A DNA stretch of 64,000 nucleotides, taken from the NCBI GenBank assembly GCA_036971475.1, contig JBAIZL010000003.1:104378733-104442732 (forward strand), given 5' to 3'. Positions 51,530-63,044 of this stretch are shown here, in pieces. Made by a program: the position numbers and the translations under genes. The DNA comes from Prosapia bicincta (lineage: Eukaryota; Arthropoda; Insecta; Hemiptera; Cercopidae). Each line of letters starts with the position of its first letter. Positions within the stretch are counted from its first letter, which is position 1. Under the pieces are notes generated by a model. The model was not told the DNA's origin and did no database searches. It worked only from the letters and a program-made list of their open reading frames with translations.

Positions 51530-51620
51530 ATTAGCCCGGGAGTGAGCATGCCGGTGAGCTCGCCGTTTCTAAGAAGGTAAGCTGGGAGCGCACCGGCACG
51601 CTCTCTGTGCCTCGTAAGGG
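51530..51620. other. GC-rich patch in AT-rich intron
   Basis: Contains GCATGCCGGTGAGCTCGCCG and GGGAGCGCACCGGCACGCTC, which can partly pair (GCCGGTG with CACCGGC). Isolated from any recognised gene. Confidence 0.35.
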
Positions 51621-51714
51621 AACCCAGAGTGTGCAGGTACGACAGTTGTGCTGAACGTATTAATGAATGTTTTTGGAAAATCTACTTCTTTGAAAAGCTA
51701 TTAATATCTTTTCA

Positions 51715-51909
51715 TTGAAGTCTTCCAATTGTCAGGTTTGGAGTAAACTGTTTCTTCCTCATTGCCTGGCTATATGGAATAACTCATTTGATGTTAAAAA
51801 AGAAGAATTGAAATGGATTGTAGCTGATGGTTTTTCAGCAGATTATCAAAGATTTGTCAAAATGTTTGAATGTTCTAAGTGGCTTGCTGGTGTTTACAAG
51901 AGAATTTGA
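51715..51909 (+). other. Unassigned 64-codon open frame
   Basis: Reads VWSKLFLPHCLAIWNNSFDV then EELKWIVADGFSADYQRF and ECSKWLAGVYKRI, ending in TGA. The composition looks protein-like and an AG precedes GTTTGG at about 51736. It does not match TEP and no family was recognised. It could be a small retrocopy fragment or chance. Confidence 0.2.
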
Positions 51910-53721
51910 GTGTGGAGAATAATTAGAAGCTGTTCAAAATCTTTCCATTGCTGAATGAATCCCAATTAGAAAAATGTTATATATCAGTGACAAACAAATG
52001 GTTTGGTGTCCTTATTTGTCAACAAATAATGACAATCATAATCAATCCTACATTTATATTTCTTTCTGCATTTATTGCAAACAAATGTACATAATATAAT
52101 TTTTTTTTTTATATTGTGGTATTAGATTAAACACTCATTTTTATAGACAAATCTGGGCTTCTGATGCCCATTATGAAATAAATTATATTTACACAATGAT
52201 GATAAAATATAAACATAGTTTTTAAAATTATAAAGAGTAAATTTTAACATCCACCAATTATTAATAACAAATTAAAACAATCAAAAAATTAATAGTTATA
52301 TGTTGTGCATACTTTCATAACTAGTAAAATGTGAGCTACAATAATTTTGGGGGTAGATTTGTTTCTTGTATGAGAAAAACTTATTTTAATAACTTTTATT
52401 ACTAAAAAAACATTTTTCAGGATCTTAGTTGAGATGTTCATACTTTTTATAGTATCGAAGTGTAACTGATGATTTTAGCTTAAATATCGTTTATACTCAC
52501 AATTCTAAATAAAATTACACCTAAGCTTGGACAATGATTGATTGATTGACATGACTAGGAGTAGGTAATATTTTAAAATATATAATATGCCTAATTTCGT
52601 GTATAATATATTAATTGCGTTTATTTCTAATTTTTCGTTGATTTTTTTGAATCTTCCCAAGGTACATCGTTGACTTTTTTTATGTATATGATTTTTTAAA
52701 TAATTACTAGAGTTTCTGTGGCTATGTAATTCTCTAATTTGATCTTATCCTTGGTGTTGCTAAGGAATTTGATTTGGGTGTTGTAAATAGCCAAAAGCCT
52801 TGTATTTCTTAAAGACTCTATTGATTCTGCCTTTATGAAACTGTGAAGTACATGCACATGAATTATCTTTATTGATATTTAACCATTTTTATTACAGGAT
52901 TTTTAATGGAAACAACTCTGTCTTGTCCCTATTTTACTGAAAACAGAAGCGTAGATAAAAACTGTATATTTTTTCTTTATTGAGATAAATTCATCATTTT
53001 TTAAAGAAATATTTTAAACGTCTACTGTTATTGCATGCATTAAACTATGGATAAACTTTATTATGAAAAAAAATGTTACTTATAAAAAGAAGGGCAGTTT
53101 TTAGTTTTATGGGCGAACCAAAATAAAAATACACAAAAGGGTTATTATTTCACAGTTTAAATTATTAAAGAATATCACTTCAAAACTAATCTATTTTTAA
53201 AGAGTAATATATCTAATTTGACTTTTACTGTTCTCCACCAATTTCATACTGGCTGTTCTGGCTGTTCAGAAGTTAAAAAAAAAATAAATAGATAATCTCT
53301 CAGTATCTCCTTCACCTTGCTCTTCATCAATGTTATCATCAAAATTATCAGTTTTTCTTTGTTGTTCAAATAAAACATGTTGAAAGTTACTATAAATATG
53401 TAAACCAGTTTATTATAAGCATTATAAATATATATCAAATATTTTTGAGGATGTTCTAAATAGCACTTTGAGATTTAACATATTTCATCCAATTTACCGA
53501 TATGCTAAGGTGTAACTTAAGGCTTATTTGAGTTTATAAATAACAAAAGAATGGATTAAATTAATTCAGTTTAACATCAACACTTAGAAGTAGGAGTTTT
53601 TGAAACATCAAATAAAATGTTGAAACAATTTTGTCTCAAATTTTATAACAGACCTATCTGCAGATTACAGTGTAGATTAAATATATTAAGATAAGTTATA
53701 TTTATTAAATTAATTTCATTA

Positions 53722-53962
53722 TTTTTTATATCACTTGACCAAAAATAACTTCTTTATGGTATTTTTCAACAGACATGTTTTGCACTGTTCAATGCTGTGA
53801 CTCACGGACAAGTCAGTACTTGTTCAATGCTGTGTGTCACGGACAAGAGTCTTGTCTGAACATATGCGACTCACAGCATTGAACAATGCAATAATCCAGT
53901 GTGAAACATATATAATGAAAAATATCAGTAAGTAGTGGTTTTTTGCCAAGTGATATAAAAAT
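53722..53962. mobile_element. MITE-like foldback element
   Basis: About 240 bp that folds on itself. The outer ends ATATCACTTGACCAAAAA and its inverse (TTTTTTGCCAAGTGATAT) pair, and inner words TTCAATGCTGTGACTC and GACTCACAGCATTGAA pair. A short direct duplication (TTCAATGCTGTG with ACGGACAAG) lies near the centre. It sits about 65 bp before the last TEP exon. Confidence 0.75.
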
Positions 53963-54025
53963 AATAATTTTAAAAACCTCAAGATTTACAACTCAGAAAC
54001 TGCAAGTTTTAATTTTATTTTAAAG

Positions 54026-54255
54026 CTGGAGATGTTGAAAACATTGGAGGAGTCAAACAATGGGAAGAAGAAAATGACAAGATAGTCTTCTATCTCAACA
54101 AGGTAACATCTCATATGAACTGCATAGATTTAGTGATGGAGCGTCTGATGATAATAGAAGATCCAGCACCTGCAACTATTACCTTGACAGACTATTATCA
54201 CCCAGAGAGGACAGTTTCAAAAGTAATTATAGAAATAAGTAAACAATTATTCTAA
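54026..54255 (+). CDS. TEP terminal exon, C-terminus
   Basis: The split Ser codon joins to give SGDVENIGGVKQWEEENDKI, then VFYLNK, and the exon ends with MIIEDPAPATITLTDYYHPE, RTVSKVIIEISKQLF, stop TAA at 54253-54255. This is the end of the A2M receptor-binding domain: the Y-D-Y-Y-x-P-x-x-x-A pattern appears here as TDYYHPERTVSK. There is no extra C-terminal cysteine cluster as in some insect TEPs and no hydrophobic GPI-type tail as in vertebrate CD109, so a secreted product is likely. Acceptor is TTTTAAAG. The seven exons give about 493 residues, close to the C-terminal third of a typical family member. Confidence 0.92.
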
Positions 54256-54267
54256 ATTTATTGGGAA

Positions 54268-54273
54268 AATAAA
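54268..54273 (+). promoter_or_regulatory. Polyadenylation signal AATAAA
   Basis: AATAAA starts 12 bases after the TEP stop codon, implying a very short 3' untranslated region that would end before the 30-bp minisatellite. A later signal cannot be excluded. Confidence 0.55.
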
Positions 54274-54360
54274 TCTGCGCCTTTTTGTTGGCATGAAAGA
54301 GGAAAGTAATTTTATATATTGTGTTGTGAGTGTTTTGCCAACAACTAGGTTTTAGGTTAT

Positions 54361-57130
54361 TTAGGGGTTATGGATACTTACTTAGGGGGCTTAGGGGTTA
54401 TGGATACTTACTTAGGGGGCTTAGGGGTTATGGATACTTACTTAGGGGGCTTAGGGGTTATGGATACTTACTTAGGGGGCTTAGGGGTTATGGATACTTA
54501 CTTAGGGGGCTTAGGGGTTATGGATACTTACTTAGGGGGCTTAGGGGTTATGGATACTTACTTAGGGGGCTTAGGGGTTATGGATACTTACTTAGGGGGC
54601 TTAGGGGTTATGGATACTTACTTAGGGGGCTTAGGGGATATGGATACTTACTTAGGGGGCTTAGGGGTTATGGATACTTACTTAGGGGGCTTAGGGGTTA
54701 TGGATACTTACTTAGGGGGATTAGGGGTTATGGATACTTACTTAGGGGGCTTACGGGTTATGGATACTTACTTAGGGGGCTTAGGGGTTATGGATACTTA
54801 CTTAGGGGGCTTAGGGGTTATGGATATTTACTTAGGGGGCTTAGGGGCTATGGATACTTACTTAGGGGGCTTAGGGGTTATGGATACTTACTTAGGGGGC
54901 TTACGGGTTATGGATACTTACTTAGGGGGCTTAGGGGTTATGGATACTTACTTAGGGGGCTTAGGGGTTATGGACACTTACTTAGGGGGCTTAGGGGTTA
55001 TGGACACTTACTTAGGGGGCTTAGGGGCTATGGATACTTACTTAGGGGGCTTAGGGGTTATGCATTTAGGGATTATGGATACTTACTTAGGGGGCTTAGG
55101 GGTTATGCATTTAGGGGTTATGGATACTTACTTAGGGGGCTTAGGGGTTATGCATTTAGGGATTATGGATACTTACTTAGGGGGCTTAGGGGTTATGGAT
55201 ACTTACTTAGGGGGCCTAGGGGTTATGGATACTTACTTAGGGGCTTAGGGGTTATGGATACTTACTTAGGGGGCTTAGGGGTTATGGATACTTACTTAGG
55301 AGGCTTAGTGGTTATGGATACTTACTTAGGGGGCTTAGGGGTTATGGATACTTACTTAGGGGGCTTAGGGGTTATGGATACTTACTTAGGTGGCTTAGGG
55401 GTTATGGATACTTACTTAGGGGGCTTAGGGGTTATGGATACTTACTTAGGGGGCTTAGGGGTTATGGATACTTACTTAGGGGGCTTAGGGGTTATGGATA
55501 CTTACTTAGGAGGCTTAGTGGTTATGGATACTTTCTTAGGGGGCTTAGGGGTTATGGATACTTACTTAGGGGGCTTAGGGGTTATGGATACTTACTTAGG
55601 GGGCTTAGGGGTTATGGATACTTACTTAGGGGCTTAGGGGCTATGGATACTTACTTAGGGGGCTTAGGGGTTATGGATACTTACTTAGGAGGCTTAGTGG
55701 TTATGGATACTTACTTAGGGGGCTTAGGGGTTATGGACACTTACTTAGGGGGCTTAGGGGTTATGGATACTTACTTAGGGGGCTTAGGGGTTATGGATAC
55801 TTACTTAGGGGGCTTAGGGGTTATGGATACTTACTTAGGAGGCTTAGTGGTTATGGATACTTACTTAGGGGGCTTAGGGGTTATGGACACTTACTTAGGG
55901 GGCTTACGGGTTATGGATACTTACTTAGGGGGCTTAGGGGTTATGGATACTTACTTAGGGGGCTTAGGGGTTATGGATACTTACTTAGGGGGCTTAGGGG
56001 TTATGGATACTTACTTAGGGGGCTTAGGGGTTATGGATACTTACTTAGGGGGCTTAGGGGTTATGGATACTTACTTAGGGGGCTTAGGGGTTATGGATAC
56101 TTACTTAGGGGGCTTAGGGGTTATGGATACTTACTTAGGGGGCTTAGGGGTTATGGATACTTACTTAGGAGGCTTAGTGGTTATGGATACTTACTTAGGG
56201 GGCTTAGGGGTTATGGACACTTACTTAGGGGGCTTAGGGGTTATGGATACTTACTTAGGGGGCTTAGGGGTTATGGACACTTACTTAGGGGGCTTAGGGG
56301 TTATGGATACTTACTTAGGGGGCTTAGGGGTTATGGATACTTACTTAGGGGGCTTAGGGGTTATGGATACTTACTTAGGGGGCTTAGGGGTTATGGATAC
56401 TTACTTAGGAGGCTTAGTGGTTATGGATACTTACTTAGGGGGCTTAGGGGTTATGGACACTTACTTAGGGGGCTTAGGGGTTATGGATACTTACTTAGGG
56501 GGCTTAGGGGTTATGGATACTTACTTAGGGGGCTTAGGGGTTATGGATACTTACTTAGGGGGCTTAGGGGTTATGGATACTTACTTAGGGGGCTTAGGGG
56601 TTATGGATACTTCCTTAGGGGGCTTAGGGGTTATGGATACTTACTTAGGGGGCTTAGGGGTTATGGATACTTACTTAGGAGGCTTAGTGGTTATGGATAC
56701 TTACTTAGGGGGCTTAGGGGTTATGGACACTTACTTAGGGGGCTTAGGGGTTATGGATACTTCTTAGGGGGCTTAGGGGTTATGGATACTTACTTAGGGG
56801 GCTTAGGGGTTATGGATACTTACTTAGGTGGCTTAGGGGTTATGGATACTTACTTAGGAGGCTTAGGGGTTATGGATACTTACTTAGGGGGCTTAGGGGT
56901 TATGGATACTTCTTAGGGGGCTTAGGGGTTATGGATACTTACTTAGGGGGCTTAGGGGTTATGGATACTTCTTAGGGGGCTTAGGGGTTATGGATACTTA
57001 CTTAGGGGGCTTAGGGGTTATGGATACTTACTTAGGGTGCTTAGGGGTTATGGATACTTACTTAGGGGGCTTAGGGGTTATGGATACTTACTTAGGGGCT
57101 TAGGGGTTATGCATTTAGGGATTATGCATG
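54361..57130 (+). repeat. 30-bp G-rich minisatellite, about 92 copies
   Basis: The unit begins TTAGGGGTTATGGATAC and continues TTACTTAGGGGGC. Most copies are identical. Variants AGGAGGCTTAGTGG, GGACACTTACTT and GCATTTAGGGATTATGG recur at intervals of about 150-270 bp, so a higher-order pattern exists. Three larger compound units lie near 55060-55170. Single-base losses (TTAGGGGCTT, ATACTTCTTAGG) break the phase. Since 30 is a multiple of 3, two frames stay open for hundreds of codons; these are not considered genes. Each unit carries a G4 and a G5 run on the + strand. Confidence 0.98.
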
Positions 57131-57349
57131 TTATGCATACTTTTAAGGATCAAAACCAAGCTGTCATTATATTAACATACTTTAGTTTTGTTCAAAATAA
57201 AATATAGTAGGTCACTATTATCGGTGTTCACAAACAGTGGTTTAGAGACCTTTGATTTATGGTAAAAATGATATCTACTCTTTACTTTTAGTTTTAGAAT
57301 AGTATATATTGATCCAATAAAATTGAACAAAGACTTATATAATATATAG

Positions 57350-57520
57350 TAATATACAAGGTATAATCAAAAGTAACTTCCACCCTATAGTAAAAGAAAA
57401 TAAATATATATTAAAAAAAAACAATTTATTCACAATGATATTTTGAACTATTTCTCTTTATAACTATCACCCAATTGTAAACAATTTTCAAATGTCATAC
57501 AAGCCATTGTATTTATTTAC
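57350..57520 (-). mobile_element. Mariner-type 3' end fragment
   Basis: It starts with an end-like sequence (ACAAGGTATAATCAAAAGTA). On the minus strand a short frame (about 57510-57454) reads ENCLQLGDSYKEK before a stop, like the C-terminus of mariner transposases (pattern RWxKCIxLxGDYxEK). The rest of the transposase is missing. Confidence 0.4.
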
Positions 57521-57698
57521 ATAAAAAGTCTACAATGGTTTGTTCTATCAAATAATATCATGTTCTTTGATCTCTTAATCTTTCTTGAATTTTGTAGTCA
57601 ATTACGTTCGGTGAATCTTATTAATCGCTTAAACAATAGTTTATGACTATCCGAACTTTAAATTTAGTAAATTTGTTAAAACTTACTGAGACAGAACG

Positions 57699-57730
57699 TT
57701 TTCGATCGCTATGTGCCGATCTTCATCAGT
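57699..57730 (-). ncRNA. Hammerhead-like motif, PLE terminus
   Basis: Minus strand: CTGATGA, one A, GATCG, loop GCACATAG, CGATC, GAAAAC. This is a perfect 5-bp helix between the two core strands. The inverted copy at 58683-58714 (+) has the same helix, but GAAA has changed to CAAAA. A decayed copy lies at about 24390-24420. Confidence 0.5.
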
Positions 57731-57994
57731 GTCTTCTGCTTGGAGATGTCGGGTCAAGTGGTGATGGTTTTAAAGGTAGGTTTTCGATAGTATCAAGAGT
57801 ATATGTGATTTGTATTGTGTTTGTTCGTTTAATATGTTTGTACTTTGTGTTTTTGTGTGTCTGTAAATTTCATATTGTTCTAGTGTGTTGAGATGTCAAC
57901 ATTTTACAATCACATAAAAGAAACAGGACACAAATACACAGGCATTTACCATAACCTAGAAATCCTACACATCATCAAAAAAGGACCACAAAGA

Positions 57995-58437
57995 AAAGTG
58001 GCGTCCTCAGGATGGAATAAAGGTAGCACTAAGATAGACATCAGTGTAACGAATATCAGAAAAGAATAAGAGTAGGAAGAAAAGAAAAGTGGCGTCCTCA
58101 GGATGGAATTAGGGTAGCACTAAGATATACATCAGTGTAACGAATATCAGAAAAGAATAAGAGTAGGAAGAAAAGAAAAGTGGCGTCCTCAGGATGGAAT
58201 AAGGGTAGCACTAAGATAGACATCAGTGTAACGAATATTAGAAAAGAATAAGAGTAGAAAGAAAAGAAAAGTGGTGTCTTCAGGATTGAATAAGGGTAGC
58301 ACTAAGATAGACATCAGTGTAAAGAATATAAAAAAAAAGTGGGAAGAAAAGAAGAGTGACGTCTTGAGGATGAAATAAGGGTAACACTAAGATAGACATC
58401 AGTGTAACAAATATCAAAATATCAGAAAAGACATAGG
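57995..58437 (+). repeat. ~90-bp tandem array, five copies
   Basis: Copies start at GTGGCG near 57999, 58089 and 58180, then GTGGTG near 58271 and a more diverged GTGACG near 58352, stepping 90-91 bp before the last, shorter step. Each includes CCTCAGGATGGAATAAGG and AGACATCAGTGTAACGAATA. The same unit occurs inverted at 60296-61145. Confidence 0.9.
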
Positions 58438-58793
58438 GTAAAAACAAGAAACAGGACACAAATACACAGACATTTACCATAACCTAGAAATCTTAAACAT
58501 CAACAAAAAAGGACCACATCTCAACACACTAGAACAATATGAAATTTACAGACACACAAAAACACAAAGTACAAACATAATAAATAAACAAACACAATAC
58601 AAATCACACATACTATTAGATACTATCGAAAACCTACCTTTAAAACCGTCACCGCTTGACCCAACATCTCCAAGCAGAAGACACTGATGAAGATCGGCAC
58701 ATAGCGATCAAAAACGCTCTGTCTCAGTAAGTTTTAACAAATTTACAAAATTTAAAGTTCGGATAGTCACAAACTATTGTTTAAGTGATTAAT

Positions 58794-59937
58794 CATAATC
58801 ATTGTGAACCTCTTACTAGCAAGATTAGATTTCTGATGCAAGGAATAAAAATTGTCACTGTTTTACATAACTAGCAAACTTTCTGTACATAGTTCATTAA
58901 ATTTTAGATACTTTTTTAAAATTTGGTTTTCATCTAATCATGTTCGTATTTTGCGGGTGTTCGGATTTGAGGGATTCTACTGTATATAAAACATATGGTA
59001 ATATTTTCAATTAACCTCAATATTTCAAACAAGCACCATGAAGCAAAATCAAATATCTAATAGAAAATTGTATGATCCGTAATACTTGATTACAAACATG
59101 TGCAAAACTCCAATTTAATACTGCAATGGCGAGAAATAAAAACAGAATACACTTCTGGACAACTTTACATATAATTATTCTAATATATTATTATTAAATT
59201 TAATACCTGTCTTTTTATAATATTGTTATTTTTTAAGAAAACTTTTCCCAGTTTTTCACCTTTTTGAGCAATCAATGTTTGCTTTTTAAAAAATAACTAC
59301 AGATGTAGGTACTTTTATTATAGTTATGTGAAGTTATTTATTAGAATCCTTATGATTTTCAATTAATTGTTTCTGTGGTTTTTGTACAACTATGGTTACT
59401 TTGGCTGCTTCAGTGTTAATGTTCCCTTTACAGTTTAAATTTCATACCTTAATACATTCACTGTGACCGCTGTAATGTAAAATTTTTAAGCAAGTACTAA
59501 AAAAAACCTTTTCTACTCACTTTTAGGAAATTTTTAGCTTGATTTATGTAGAAAGATTTTTTAGGTACTTTTATCAGACAAAAGTAATGTCCCCAGGCCT
59601 TTTGAGTACCTCAGAATGGGGTGTGGCTATTAAACGGTTTTTGTTAACAAAACATTCTTTAAATTTTAATTATAATTATTAGTAATATTTCTATACTATA
59701 TGTACTTATTTACAGTCCTCCTATATCATTTGCATCAGTTAAAAAAAAAAAAGTGAAGTTTCAGGCCACTAACATTTTCTATACAGCAGTGTGGACCATT
59801 GATATTACTCATCTTTGGTTCAAGAAAACATTTGTACACACTCAATAAATTAGTATAATACTTAGTAATAGTTTTACACCATATGTACAGATTTTAGAAT
59901 GTACAGACAACTTAAATATGACTATATACAAAAAAAT
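58794..59937. other. Intergenic, nothing recognised
   Basis: AT-rich sequence between the two composite elements, with no long frame, tandem repeat or RNA gene seen. Confidence 0.6.
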
Positions 59938-61145
59938 ATTAATCACTTTAACATTAGTTTATGACTATTCGAACTTTAAATTTTGTAAATTTGTAAAAAC
60001 TTACTGAGACAGAACGTTTTTGATCGCAGAAGATCGATGTGGCCATCTTTATCGGTGTCTTCTGCTTGGAGATGTTGGGTTATGCGGAAATGGTTGTAAA
60101 AGGCAGGTTTTTGATAGTATCAAATAGTATGTGTGATTTGTATTTTGTTTGTTCGTTTAATATGTTTGTACTTTGTGTTTTTGTGTGTTTGTAAATTTCA
60201 TATTGTTCTAGTGTGTTGAGATGTGGTCCTTTTTTGGCTGATGTTTAAGATTTCTAGGTTATGGTAAATGTCTGTGTATTTGTGTCCTGTTTCTTGTTTT
60301 TACCCTTTGTCTTTTCTGATATTTTGATATTTGTTACACTGATGTCTATCTTAGTGTTACCCTTATTCCATCCTCAAGACGTCACTCTTCTTTCCTTCCC
60401 ACTCTTTTTTTCTGATATTCGTTACACTGATGTCTATCCTCTTACTATCCTTGTTCCATCCTGAGGATGCCACTTTTTTCCTTCTCTTTTTTTCTGATAT
60501 TTGTTACACTGATGTCTATCTTAGTGTTACCCTTATTCCATCCTCAAGTCGTCACTCTTCTTTTCTTCGTACTCTTTTTCTTTTTTGATATTCATTACAC
60601 TGATGAATATCTTCCTGCTATCCTTGTTCCATCCTGAGGATGACACTTTTTTCCTACACTTTCTGTTTTCTGATATACGTTTCACTAATGCCTATTTTCC
60701 TGCTACTCTTACTCCAGCCTGAGGACGTCACTCTTCTTTTCTGATATTTGTTACACTGATGTCTATCTTCCTGCTACCCTAATTGCATTCTGAGAATGTT
60801 TATTTTTTTTTATACTCTTTCTTTTTTCTTATATTCATTACACTAATGTCTATGCTCCAGCTATTCTTATTCCATCCTGAGGATGTCATTTTTCCCTACT
60901 TTTTCTGTTTTCTGATAGTCGTTATACTGATGTCTATTTTCCTGCTACTCTTATTCCATCCTGAGGACGTTACTTTTCTTTTTTTCTTACTTTTTCTCTT
61001 TTCTGATATTTGTTACACTGATGCTATCCTTATTTCATCCTGAGGTAGCCACTTTTCTACTTTTCCCACTCTCTCTTTTTTCCTGATATTCATTACACTG
61101 ATGCCTGTCTTCCTACTAGCCTTATTACATTCTGAGGATGTAGTC
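59938..61145 (-). mobile_element. Composite PLE repeat, inverted copy
   Basis: Same structure as the right half of the 57.6-58.8 kb element but on the minus strand. The terminal sequence and C-terminal piece (about 59945-60298) are followed by about ten degenerate copies of the ~90-bp unit (60296-61145), with words such as CACTGATGTCTATCTT and CCATCCTGAGGATG. The terminal motif is altered by a short rearrangement (GCAGAAGATCGATGTGGCC). Confidence 0.8.
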
Positions 61146-61487
61146 TATCACTACAGGACACTTCATTCTTATAAAGAAAAGACTCCTCTCAATTTACTTC
61201 TGTGTTGGTAAATAGAAATTTAAAAGATATACATTTTTAACCTATCCCTTAAATATCACATTACACTGTCGGACTAGAAATATATTATGTGTCATTTTTT
61301 ACATTGTGTTATGCTATCTTGAATTTTACATATTTCTGCCATAAACTCTTTTCCAAGTAATACCTGATCCAAACTCTTCATATTTTTTGCACTGGCAGAA
61401 TGTGTACAGTTTTTTTGTTCCTTAGGTACTTATAAGTTTAGGGTTTAAATAGGATATCCACATTAATTTTCTTTGTTATTTTCAACC

Positions 61488-61489
<2 letters not shown>

Positions 61490-61552
<63 letters not shown>
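61490..61552. repeat. (TA)n microsatellite
   Basis: About 31 TA units. No PLE end is visible directly beside this one. Confidence 0.97.
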
Positions 61553-61557
<5 letters not shown>

Positions 61558-62281
61558 CTCATCTTTTGTTATAATTAAATTTATTTTTAAATGTTATTTA
61601 TTTACCTTACCGATTAATGTCACACCTTCAGATTTATAAAAGAATTAACAATCTTATCAATTTTAAACATCACTTGCATTTATTCTCTTCAATTAACTCT
61701 ACACATTATTCCAAATTTATATTAATATTATGCAGTGACAGGATTGATATCTTAACTAAATTTACAATGATAAAATGTGGACTTCTGAGGCTTTAGATTT
61801 CTAATAGAATAACATAGGAAAAAAACAGTATTAAAATTTTATTCTTGCTCTCGGGGTCGCTATTATGGGAACTTAGCTTTTAAATTAGAAATGGTGACTA
61901 GAAAAATTTTTATAAATTTTGATGAAATTAAAGTTTGTTCTGAATTAAAAGATAGATGTCTGTTGCTACACTTATATTCAAATAATACTTATTGTTCTGA
62001 AGAGTCCCTGGAATCCTGGCTTTGTTCACTTCAGCGCTTACACTTGACACACAAAAAAACTTACTTTATATTTTAAAAAAAGCTTTTACGTCGCACTTTT
62101 AAAATTTACTTATAAAAAAAACTCTTTACTTAATTTAATCAATTTCTCCCTTTACAACACTTCCATCTTGGTCCCCACCAATCCGTCTTCTTCTGAGACT
62201 CTCCTCAAACTTCCTTTTCAACTCCCGATCATTTAGTTTTTAACATTTTTGATTCCATCTTCGCGTGAGCTACTAGTAATC
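61553..62281. other. Intergenic, nothing recognised
   Basis: Contains a 61-codon plus-strand frame (61891-62076, CSELKDRCLLLHLYSNN) with no known match. Otherwise AT-rich. Confidence 0.5.
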
Positions 62282-62342
62282 ACTTACACTTATTAAAAAA
62301 TGTTTTAACTTGCCTATAGTAGCACTTACTTTGCTTGTTGAG

Positions 62343-62376
62343 GACGGCCGTTTCGGGAGATGTGTCCCTTTGTCAA
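62343..62376 (-). ncRNA. Hammerhead-like motif, PLE 3' end
   Basis: Minus strand: TTGACAA, one A, GGGA-CACATC-TCCC, GAAAC-GGCC-GTC. It has a 4-bp helix, GAAA, and a minimal last stem closed by C-G with a GGCC loop before a GUC that would be the cleavage triplet. The right-arm copy (63685-63718, +) has lost part of the helix (TCTC for TCCC). Confidence 0.5.
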
Positions 62377-62410
62377 CTCAGACCGTAACTGATCTCAAGG
62401 TTTACGTAGG

Positions 62411-63020
62411 TTAGGGTGGGGGTGGGATATTTTGGTGGTGTGGGTGTATTTTGTGTGTATTAGGAGTTATGATGTCAAAAAGTGCGTGTGAGTTGTAATG
62501 TAATTGTGTATTGAGTATGTGTGTAGGGTGTAGTTTGAAGTGCCTATATATTTCGTATTGTTCGGTTGTGTAGCGTTGGTTATTTCTGTGTTGTTTATGA
62601 AGAATTTGTAGGTTAGATGTTATGTCTATGTAGTCGTGTTTAGTGGAGTTGAGGTGATCTGCGAAGTTTGATTGGTAGTTATTGTTTTTTAGTGCTTTTA
62701 TATGTTTTTGGTAACGTGTGTAGAATGACCTCCCTGTCTGGCCTATGTAAAAACTAGGGCATGAACTGCAAGTTAGTTTGTAAACTCCAGTGGTGTTGTA
62801 AATGTCGTTGATTTTGCTGTTGGGTTTAAATTGTTTGTTGAGAGTGTTGTGTGTGGAGTAAGCTATTTTGTAGTTGTATTTTCGTAATGTGTTGGTTAGA
62901 TTGTGGGTTTTGGATGATCTGTATGGTATTGATAAGTATTTTATGGGATTGTCATCTTGTGTGTTTGTATTTGGGTTATTATGTTTATTTTTTAGGCGGT
63001 TGTATAATTTGTCAATCATT
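62411..63020 (-). CDS. PLE GIY-YIG endonuclease fragment, intact frame
   Basis: In the left arm the minus strand is open from MIDKLYNRLKNKHNNPN to the stop after HHQNIPPPP, about 200 residues. It holds the GIY-YIG nuclease in recognisable form: TTGVYKLTCSSCPSFYIGQT, then GRSFYTRYQKHIKAL with the conserved Arg, and QYEIYRHFKLHPTHIL near the end. Cys-x-x-Cys in CSSCP is usual for this family. There is no reverse transcriptase upstream; the frame instead runs on into the other arm antisense, so the extra N-terminal residues (MYFHNVLV...) are not real. It is a 5'-truncated PLE. Confidence 0.85.
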
Positions 63021-63044
63021 GTTGATTTAACAATGATTGACAAA

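Larger units (their letters stand above)
45705..54025 (+). other. TEP last intron, 8.3 kb
   Basis: GT-AG intron. It holds a GC-rich block (45900-46600), an element with inverted ends (48449-49457), a possible mariner-type remnant (50040-50530), a GC-rich patch (51530-51620), an unassigned open frame (51715-51909) and a MITE-like hairpin (53722-53962). In 46600-48440 and 51910-53700 nothing beyond AT-rich sequence was recognised. Confidence 0.75.
57586..58793. mobile_element. Composite PLE repeat with internal tandem array
   Basis: Left arm (57586-57895, minus) and right arm (58441-58793, plus) are inverted copies of a PLE 3' end. Between them come a plus-strand piece of PLE C-terminus (HIKETGHKYTGIYHN, LEILHIIKKGP) and then five copies of a ~90-bp repeat (57995-58437). 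The right arm encodes ETGHKYTDIYHNLEIL, KKGPHLNTLEQYEIYRH and ends SPLDPTSPSRRH, the usual PLE C-terminal region after the GIY-YIG domain. The outer ends carry ACTATCCGAACTTTAAATT and its inverse. No reverse transcriptase is present. Confidence 0.8.

Noticed and set aside
54330..56767. Long repetitive frames of 292-435 codons over the 30-bp minisatellite
   Set aside because: A stop-free 30-bp unit keeps frames open automatically. Two frames are open at once, and single-base changes break them without any sign of selection.
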